Origin: Clitoria ternatea | Lineage: Eukaryota > Streptophyta > Magnoliopsida > Fabales > Fabaceae | Assembly (NCBI GenBank): GCA_037962975.1 | Contig: CM075673.1 | Coordinates: 23,606,001-23,670,000, forward strand | Reading direction: 5' to 3' | DNA: 64,000 bases | Shown here: one piece after another, positions 56,390-64,000 of the stretch | How positions within the stretch are numbered: position 1 is the stretch's first letter | How the letters are laid out: each line of letters opens with the position of its first letter | Program-made: the position numbers and the translations under genes | Notes under the pieces: model-generated | The model's database searches: none | Told to the model about the DNA's origin: nothing | Seen by the model: the letters and a program-made list of their open reading frames with translations, nothing else

Positions 56390-57580
56390 GCTTCTCCTAT
56401 AGCTCATTGTTCAGGTTTTGAATAACCTGAACAACATTCGCCAGAAGGCCAGAGGAGGAAGAGGAAGAGGAATAGGTCTTCCTCTTTTTTGCCAGCTGCA
56501 TGCCCATGCTGCCCAATCTAAATATCTTCCCTTTCTTGTTCACGCAGCCAATAGCCTCTATATAGATGACGTTGTCGTTGGAACAAGAAAGGGTGAGAGG
56601 TACCTCCCCCTCAGGTGTGGAGGCCACTGACTCTGCCTTCTTCTCAGCCCTCATGGCAAGATACGCCTCCTGTAATTGTAAAATAATGATAAAATTCAGT
56701 AAAACAATTTGTAAGTTTAAGCATGTGTAAGTTAAATTAAATTACCGTCATGTCTATCGATTTTTGGTTAACCCAAACACCGGCTTTGTTTTTCTTGGTC
56801 ATTTGCATGACCTCAAACAGTGATGGCTCCCAATGCTCATTCTGCTCTTATTGTTCACAATATATTCAGATTATTAATAGAAAACATATTAAGTCGTTCA
56901 AAGAAAAATGGTAGAAAAATGTTTACTTACAAATCTTTTTTTGTGCTCAAGGACTGAAATGCTGCCCCTAGTGTAGATAGAGGTTGCAGCATCAACCGCT
57001 CTGTTTACCTTGTTCCGAGCACTCGCCTGCTAGAACAAGACACCCCTCCACTTCTGGACCATCTCGTCCCAGTGGTCCTCGGGGATCCAACGAGGACGCT
57101 CGCCCTTATCCCTCACCTTCCAAAGGATACTCTTGATGATTTTGGAGGTCTTTGTGGGAAAGACCTTCCTAATCTCATCAATCATACCCTCTGTCTACTG
57201 ATAATCACGTTGTTACATGAAATAAGATTTCAAAACAAAAAACAAGTGTATGAATTAGCCATAAATTTACATCAAAAAGGGAAATATTAACTTATCGAGA
57301 AGGTGTCAAACCACATATCCTGGACAGCCTTCCCAGCATCTGTCCAAGAGATGTATGGACCATCCCACTGGGCCTTCAGAACCTTAGTAATCGCTTTGGT
57401 AGTGAGACTACTATCAACAAAGTTGTAATAAACAACATTTAGAAACAAATAAAACAACATATAACATAGGGAGACTACTGAAATTTCGGCAGAGTCTCCC
57501 CTGTAAATGTAACATTTCCAAATTTGAACGGTTGCCCTGTTACAAACAGAAGAGTTTCCAGTATAGTTCAATGTATACAA
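56390..57580 (-). pseudogene. CACTA second product (TNP1/plant transposase type) remnant
   Basis: Pieces on the minus strand: 57580-57287, with SWTDAGKAVQDMWFDTF, and 56654-56397, with PEGEVPLTLSCSNDNVIYIE and a C-terminal Leu/Asn-rich coil. They resemble the DNA-binding transposase family that follows tnp2 in plant CACTA elements (PF03004-type). Introns or stops separate the pieces. Confidence 0.55.
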
Positions 57581-57610
57581 GTACTAAATAGCTAATATAC
57601 AACAAACCAA
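57470..57610. repeat. Internal duplicated segment of the CACTA element, copy 1
   Basis: Resembles 60773-60910: GGCAGAGTCT, CATTTCCAAATTT, GCCCTG, ACAGAA and AGTTCAAT occur in the same order and spacing. Confidence 0.75.
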
Positions 57611-58326
57611 TTTAGGTACCATGTGAATTATAATTACAAAGCAACTAACAAGCTACCAACTAAAACTTAAAACAAATTATATAGTAATACATACTCGTCT
57701 CCATTCGGCAGTGAGACCAGAGTGGGTATAGGGGATCCTAGAGGTGAGGTCACCTCGAGGCCAGGGTCATCCAAACCCTACAGTGAAAGAATTTACTATG
57801 GTGGTGAAGGAGTTAGTTATGTCGTGGTGGTCTGTTGTGTTGTGATCTATGGTGGTGAGGGAGTGGTGGTCTGCTATGGTGTTATGGCTTATTATGGGGT
57901 AGTGGTCTGCTGTGGTGTGCCCACACGGGATCCAGGAGTCCTCGAACCACCACCATGGTTGAACGGTAGTCGACGTCCTGTCATCTGTGGATAAAACCAT
58001 GAAAATAAATGTTAGTCTTAGACTATAAAGATATGTAAATATATTTAATAACTACATACTCAGTATCTGTTTCAGTTTGAAATTCCCCTCAGTTTTAGTG
58101 TCACTATAGCTATCTGTTTCAACAAGTTTCTCAGTCTCCAAATTGGCCCTAGACTGTTTTGATTGGGAGACAACATCTTTGTCAATGTGTTCACCCCCGT
58201 AGTGGCGAGTGTCTCATCCATTATCACTGGATCAATGTTGAACAACAAATAACTATCACTGAGCTCGTTTGGAGCGAGTTGATAAGTATCCTCAACCTCA
58301 TCGGAGACATTATCAGTGATTTAACT

Positions 58327-58656
58327 TTAGGCCTTGGCCTTGATTACTACGTACCAGTCCCGGTGCCCTCCAGGGAAGTCCATGTAATAAACCTGCTCGG
58401 CTTGTTGGGCAAAAATGAAGAGATCAAACCCTTTATATCTACCATTTTTCTTGACCTCAACTAAACCGTAGTTGTTGTCAACCTTTGTTCCTACACCAAT
58501 TATGTTGTCATACCAATCACACTTAAATAGAACGATATCTCTTCTTAGCCGTCTGGAGAAAGAAACTACAATAATCTTTGTCAATACTCCATAGAAGTCT
58601 TCCTCTAACTGTCCATTTATGCCTTTAACATAAACCTCGTAGTTATGGGTACGCAT
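58327..58656 (-). pseudogene. DUF4216-like domain of the CACTA transposase
   Basis: A frame of 109 residues with IVLFKCDWYDNIIGVGTK and a preceding YGVL segment matches the DUF4216 domain (PF13952) at the C-terminal side of CACTA tnp2 proteins. The frame ends within the domain. Confidence 0.7.
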
Positions 58657-58999
58657 CCCTTCACTCTATTGAAAAATGTTAAACTTGTAGCCGTTTACGT
58701 AGTAAATAGGCTATTTTTTTAAAAATTTTCACTGGCCCCCAAGAAAGGGCTTGGACTAAGGGATCTTTAATATAGTTTTTAGGGTCTTGAATCTATTTAT
58801 AGAATAACATATAGGTCATCGTTAAATACCTAACATTTGAAGTTCAACTAAAAAGCAGAAGGTATACGGGTCTTACGTGTTGTGCAAATCAACCGATGAA
58901 TTTAGATGATACCTCATAGGTCATCACCCTGACATTAAAACAACCCGCATCATGAAATTGTTCTTCAAGGATACATCATAGGTCATCACCCTGACATCC

Positions 59000-59940
59000 C
59001 ATAATTATGACAACTCCTCAACCAACGGTTGTAAAAACACATCTATTTTCGCCTTTGGATTTTTAGGTCTTAGAACCAGTGTAGTTAGAAACATGACCTC
59101 CCTCTTCATACACATATTAGGAGGCAGATTGTATGGGGTCAGTATGACTAGCCAACAAGAGTACGCTCTTCTGTATTGACCAAATGCATTGAACCCATCA
59201 GTACAAAAGCCAAGTCGTACATTGTGTGGCTCTCCTGAAAAGTCTGGATATAGCTCATCCAAACACTTCCATGCTTTCCCGTCAGAATATGGCACAAAAG
59301 ATCCTCCAGTGTTTGATTCAGATCATGCCAATGTCTGTGTTTTGCCATGGACAATGAGGCGTACAAACGTTGAAGACGCGGTGTTATGGAAAAGTACCAT
59401 ATTTTCTTCCTGGCTATCCTAGTTACTTTCCCTGTCCTTTTAAGGGTTTTGTAGCGGTCCTCATTACAGTGTACATATTTTGTGACACTCTTGTCTACAA
59501 ACTCATTTCATAATAGCATACATCCACCAACACAACACTCTATCTTCACACAACCCAACCCTTGGTTTGCTACTCTTTTCTTAGCATGGTACAAGTTTGA
59601 TGGCATTCGATGATGACTAGGCATGGTGGAACCCATCAGATCGACCATTCTATCAAAACAACCTTCTGAAAGATTATAATCTGCCTTTAGGCTTAAAGCA
59701 ACTAGAGAGGCAGATAATTAAGTGTGACTCTCGCACCCGTCCCACAATAGAGTCTAAGCCCCCGCCAACAAGTCATAAAATCTCTTCACCTCCGGATTAG
59801 GATCCTCCGCTACATTTTCATCCTCATTCCCTTCTTGGTCATCATGTTTTTGCATACGCCCGGTGGAGGGTCTAACATGATTCATCACCATCTGCTCTAT
59901 GTTATTGTACATATCCCTGTTCCCTCTGACCTCGTAGTAA
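59000..59940 (-). pseudogene. tnp2 transposase core of the CACTA element
   Basis: Minus-strand translation gives the tnp2 family (PF02992) in order: RFYDLLAGA and LSASLVALSLKADYN (about 59780-59690), a Cys-rich segment, then DGKAWKCLDELYPDFSG and VRLGFCTDGFNAFG (about 59280-59170) and PYNLPPNMCMK (about 59130). At least three stops and one frame change interrupt it. The transposase would cut at the CACTA ends. This copy cannot make it. Confidence 0.8.
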
Positions 59941-59974
59941 AACTGTTACACGGTTACGATCAATGGCCTGGGCG

Positions 59975-60245
59975 GTAACTGCTCACCATGGTTGTACTAG
60001 TAGTAGTATCTTTCCATGAACCCCTTCTCACTTAGGTGGTACATGACATCATCTACGTATTCAAAACTCATGCATTTTCATTTTGAGCATGGACAACGAA
60101 TCTTCTAAGTCGCTTCAAAACCAGGCATGCTCACTGTAGCGAACGAAATAAACTCTACTAAGCCTATCATAAACTCCTTAGTCACTCGCCGACTGTGATC
60201 TAGCTGGTTGTACATCCATCATCGATTTTCCAGAACCTTTATTCA
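59975..60245 (-). pseudogene. Transposase-associated N-terminal domain of the CACTA element
   Basis: Minus-strand translation reads WMYNQLDHSRRVTKEF, then IRCPCSK and a YHLSEKGF end, the plant transposase-associated zinc domain (PF13963) that starts CACTA tnp2 proteins. Stops interrupt it. Confidence 0.7.
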
Positions 60246-60772
60246 CGATATCTAACAAGCATAGTTCTAGTTAATTAAAGTTAAACATTATGTGACTATG
60301 ATTCATAAATCACTCTCTATCTCTTTGATGTTGTAAGTAGGTGGGGCCTTATCCCATTCGGGATGAATATGTAACCATCTGTAACCCATTGATGTTATTT
60401 GTGGTTTATCATGTATTGTTGATGATCATTTGAAATTTCAGCAGCATTTCACATTGATCCCCGAATACACAAAGATACGTGTGGTATGAAACACTGTAAG
60501 CAGACATACACCCGGAGATAGTATGAAACACAATAATTGAAATTTAAAATGGACATCAACAACACAAGATAGAACACAAACAACAGTGATGGGTTACGCC
60601 CTACTAGTTACAAATTCATCCCAAACTATCCAACCAGGACAATTCAAGATCCAACACAACACGGTATGTCAGCGAGTTGTCTTGAATCTTGAACAGGAAC
60701 CTAGTGGGTACACACACAACTAAACCCTACATTGTTAAACTTGAATCTATTTTTTATGTACCTTAAAATAGG

Positions 60773-60910
60773 GAGCCTACCAAAATTTTGGCAGAGTCTG
60801 CCTTGTAAACTAGACATTTCCAAATTTTAGAAACGCCCTGCTACATACAGAAAAGTTCCCAATACAGTTCAATATATAACTACGACTTGCATAAACAAAT
60901 TAAGGTAATC
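60773..60910. repeat. Internal duplicated segment of the CACTA element, copy 2
   Basis: Same word order as 57470-57610 in the same orientation, about 3.3 kb away. Confidence 0.75.
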
Positions 60911-60924
60911 AACACCACAACCTA

Positions 60925-61135
60925 GTGAGCTCTGCTCTCCACTAACAAATAACAATACACATGCATACATAAAATACATGTTATCAGCACACAAGAGCAA
61001 TGCCTAATGAGCTCTGCTCTCCACTAACAAACAAGAATACACATGCATAAAAGACATGTTATCAGCATACAAGACCAATGCCTAATGAGCTCTGTTCTCC
61101 ACTAACAAATAACAATCAACATGCATTCAATGATA
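60925..61135. repeat. Tandem repeat, three units of about 72-78 bp
   Basis: GAGCTCTGCTCTCCACTAACAA (21 of its bases conserved) starts units near 60927, 61009 and 61086. Each continues with ACACATGCAT and ATGTTATCAGCA words. Confidence 0.85.
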
Positions 61136-62319
61136 CTGTTAAGCAATAGTTTGTACAACAATGGTTTGATAAACTTACCTTTATACTACACCTAACTACA
61201 CATCCTCAGAAGTCTTGTCCGAATCAGACGGTGGCTGGAACAAAAAGAAATAAGCACCTATCATATTTTCATACTGGTATTCACAAGTAGCCACAATACT
61301 TAATATCTTATAGATAATAGCAAAGAAAAAGAGATAGAATATTCTCAGAAGTGAAAATGAAATATTGGGCAGTTTAAGAAATATTGGGCAGATTTTAATG
61401 GTTAGTCTTTATGGCACAAAATAATTTTATTAAAAGAAACACTATAGTTAGAATCATCTAGAATTTTAAAATATAAAATATAAAGAATACAAGAATTTTA
61501 AAAACGGTATGAAAGAAAGAGAGAGAAAAAGGCTTAACTAATGAAAATGAATAAATAAAAAAGCTCAACTAATGATAAAAAAGAAAAGATACAAGGATTA
61601 AAAAGGAAATGATAAAAATGGCATTCATGTTTTGAGATAATCCATTGTCCTAATTTTGATTTTGAAAGCTAATAGTGGCATTCTATTTTTGAGATATTTT
61701 GCAATCTGTATTATTGATTAAATGCTGCCCTATTTGATACAAGCATATAACTATTAACTCTTCTTTGTTTCCTCATATCCAAATCCAAATAGATTTAAAC
61801 ATTTAAGTTGATGTATTTAGTTCAAAATCAAAGAGTTCTCAAGTTGATAAAATCTCCAGATTCATAGAATAAGGAATTGAAATAACTCCCAATAATTCTC
61901 CACTTTGGTGAAAATTCTAGACTTGTCCATTTGCAAAACATTGATCAAATTCAAACGGTGTTCAATTTTTGTCCAAGCCATCATTCTCCACTTTCAAAGC
62001 TTATTGTTACAGGTCATGTCTGGATGGGATTGAACATGTTACGATGGTTACAATAAGTAGATCACCAAAACTTTGAGTTCTCATATGAAACTTGTCTTAG
62101 TTTTTATTAAGGTAAACAATGTTGTGGTCTGCCTCATGAGAATTTGAACTATTATGGAGCGTAAAAATAGAATAGGGCTTTGATGATTGTCTCTATAACA
62201 TTTTGATTGGAATTCACTTATCAAGTTATTCTATCTTACAACTTATTAAATTTAAGTATATTGTTTCTTTTGAAAGAACTAATGCTTAGTGGGGTACTAT
62301 TTCCTTTTTAAATTTAAGT
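61136..62319. other. AT-rich spacer
   Basis: No gene or repeat recognised. I looked here for the second CACTA end and did not find it. Confidence 0.5.
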
Positions 62320-62760
62320 ATATTGTTTCCTTTAATCCAACAAAGGTTAGGTGTTAAGGTTGTTGCTCATCATGACAAGTATATGGGTTTGCCTATAATT
62401 GTAGGAAAATCCAAAAACCAAAATTTCTCTTCTGTGCAGCAAGACAAGATGGCATTAAAATTAAAAGGGTGGAAGGAAAAAACATTGTCACAAGCATCGA
62501 AGGAGTTTTTGTTGAAATATATGGTCCAGCCTATTCCTACTTATGTGATGAGCTATTTCAAAATACCAGTGGAAGTTTGTTCTAATATAAAGGCAATGAT
62601 GGAAAATTTTTGGTAGGGGCAAAAAAAGGATGAAAGGAGAATTCATTGGATGAAGTGGAAAAATTTATGTAAACCAAAGGAGATAAGAGGTTTGGATTTT
62701 AGGGACTTGGAAATTTTTAATGATTATTAAACAAATTTGGAGATTGAGTACCTCGAAATT
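62320..62760 (+). pseudogene. LINE ORF2 fragment (end of the reverse transcriptase)
   Basis: A frame of 97 residues with KYMGLPIIVGKSKNQ, LKLKGWKEKTLSQASKE and IPTYVMSYFKIP is followed by a stop, then RIHWMKWKNL and GLDFRDLEIFND in the continuation. This is the segment just before zf-RVT in plant L1-type LINE ORF2. It precedes, in protein order, what the 53460-54980 fragment encodes, so they are separate insertions or rearranged pieces. Confidence 0.78.
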
Positions 62761-62814
62761 CACTTTTGTATGAATCTCTAAAAGCAATGTATTTCCTTAA
62801 AAGTAATGTTTTAG

Positions 62815-64000
62815 GGTTTAGGGTGTCGCAACCTAGATCGCGACGGTGCGGCGAGAGAGAGTGAAACCTTGTTTGAAACAGGGAGTCGCCACCAACGTTT
62901 TTATTCATAGGAAAAACATTGGAAAAAACTAGGTCCAGTAAAGCACTGGTTTAAAGAATGAGATTCAAGTTCGGGAGTCGGTTACGAGTAGGGAAGGTAT
63001 TAGCACCCTACATCGCCTGTCAGAAACAGTACCAAGATTGAAAATACGCAACATAAATAGCCTTACAAAAGATGTTATATTTCTCCCCTTTTAATGTTGT
63101 ACTTTGTGTAAAAATAGAAGGAACAAACTGAACAGACATGGAGTGTAGGTAAACAGGACGTCGCGTCCAAATTAACCTTGGCTTCGGTATAAAACAGGAA
63201 AAGGGAAGGATACTAACAAGACGTCGCGTCTAAATTAGTCATCCTTTAATCAAAATACGAGGTTAGAAACGGGAAGGGGATAAACCGGACGTCTCGTCCC
63301 AAGTATCCCGTTCCTTGTGGTGATGGCCTACCAAAGATAAGGGAAAATCAACAAGACGTCACGTCTAAATTGATTTTCACGGAATTTAATCAAGATACGG
63401 GGTTAGAAACGGGAAGGGGATAAGCGGGACGTCTCGTCCCAAGTATTCCGTTCCTTGTGGTGATGACCTACCAAAGATAGGGAAAAATCAACAAGACGTC
63501 ACGTCTAAATTGATTTTCATGGGATTTAATCAAAATGCGGGGTTAGAAACGGGAAGGGGATAAGCGGGACGTCTTGTCCCAAGTATTCCGTTCCTTGTGG
63601 TGATGGTTTATCAAAAATAGGGGAAAATCAACAAGACGTCTCGTTTAAATTAACCTCTTTTGGATAAAACAATTTTTTTAAAAAAAAATAAAAAAAATAA
63701 TAAGTAGTAAAAATTTATCAAAAAAACTAGACGAAGAATACACGGACTTACTACAGTGAAAGATAGGTCATGTTTTTTGGTTGAAGATAATGTTGAGTTG
63801 TTAAAATTTTAATTAGACATAATTTTGAAATAACATAAAGAAAAACAGAAACTAAAAAAAAATAAAAAAATAAAAAAATAAAAAAATAAACAATCACATT
63901 TTTGTTAAGCCTTGTTCAACCCGGTTCTTTCAAAGATGAGCGAGTGCCTTAAAAAAAAAATTACACCTTAACTATACGGTAAACGAATTATCCGGAAAAA
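62815..64000. repeat. Repeat element (probably LTR-derived), continues past the window edge
   Basis: Begins near GGTGTCGCAACCTAGATCGCG and holds GGGAGTCGCCACCAACG and GGTATTAGCACCCTAC, phrases that I associate with high-copy legume LTR sequence; this is from memory and unverified. It encloses a 140-bp tandem array, then A-rich DNA to the end. No coding domain seen. Confidence 0.45.
63140..63660. repeat. 140-bp tandem array with short inverted repeats
   Basis: GGTTAGAAACGGGAAGGGGA recurs at 63261, 63401 and 63541, exactly 140 bp apart, with partial units on both sides. Each unit has two small inverted repeats: AGACGTCACGTCT (or its variant) and GGGACGTCTCGTCCC. Confidence 0.9.

Larger units (their letters stand above)
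55499..61150 (-). mobile_element. Decayed CACTA (En/Spm) DNA transposon
   Basis: The end CACTACTAAAAAAACC at 55499 is the CACTA terminal inverted repeat. The following 460 bp hold about a dozen GTCGCTA / TAGCGAC words in both orientations, typical subterminal binding sites. Coding remnants on the minus strand follow in CACTA order: transposase-associated domain, tnp2 transposase, DUF4216-like domain, then the En/Spm-type second product. Every part has stops. The other terminal repeat was not found, so the right boundary (placed after the tandem repeats near 61150) is a guess and the element may be truncated. Confidence 0.8.

Noticed and set aside
57722..57994. 90-residue frame rich in Val/Tyr/Gly repeats
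   Set aside because: Translation of GTGGT-type repeats inside the CACTA element on the opposite strand to its genes; no domain.

Overview
The window looks like nuclear DNA of a flowering plant, most likely a dicot and possibly a legume: AT-rich spacers, a multi-exon RING-finger gene with GT-AG introns, and about 45 kb of mobile and viral DNA nested in layers. Species assignment is inference from general resemblance; no search was run.

Left third (1-24,627): two copies of one large Ty3/gypsy family of the Tat type (dual RNase H, antisense extra genes). Copy A is a structurally complete 16,518-bp element on the + strand (397-16,914) with 731-bp LTRs and a 5-bp target duplication ATAAT. It sits inside copy B, which lies on the - strand: B runs from its 5' LTR at 24,627 down to 16,915, resumes at 396 and leaves the window at base 1. 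In A the order is 5' LTR, primer binding site, gag-pol (broken), a spacer with two kinds of repeat, then two tandem paralogous antisense genes (aORF1 8,304-10,866; aORF2 12,943-15,203), each with a small intron at the same place and each broken once, then polypurine tract and 3' LTR. A family of hairpin-forming repeats lies in both spacers.

Middle (24,628-41,230): B landed in or beside an ATT microsatellite. AT-rich noncoding sequence with a decayed related LTR near 25 kb follows, then the only clear host gene, a 550-residue RING-H2 E3 ubiquitin ligase. Its six coding exons lie at 38,636-40,970, probably preceded by an upstream leader and a leader intron of almost 6 kb.

41,711-52,388 (- strand): a nearly full-length endogenous pararetrovirus (Caulimoviridae, single-polyprotein organisation resembling petuviruses or florendoviruses). 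It has a tRNA-Met primer site, movement protein, capsid, protease, reverse transcriptase and RNase H, and a promoter with TATA box. Many stops and frameshifts break it. It is bounded by identical 73-bp direct repeats. A 3,661-bp solo LTR with target duplication ATGAC has split its promoter; removing that and one repeat leaves about 6.9 kb, one viral genome.

Right part (52,389-64,000): a LINE 3' fragment (53,460-54,980), a decayed CACTA DNA transposon read on the - strand (one end at 55,499, domains to about 60,240, other end not found), a second LINE fragment (62,320-62,760), and a repeat with a 140-bp tandem array carrying short inverted repeats, probably LTR-derived, that continues to the window edge.
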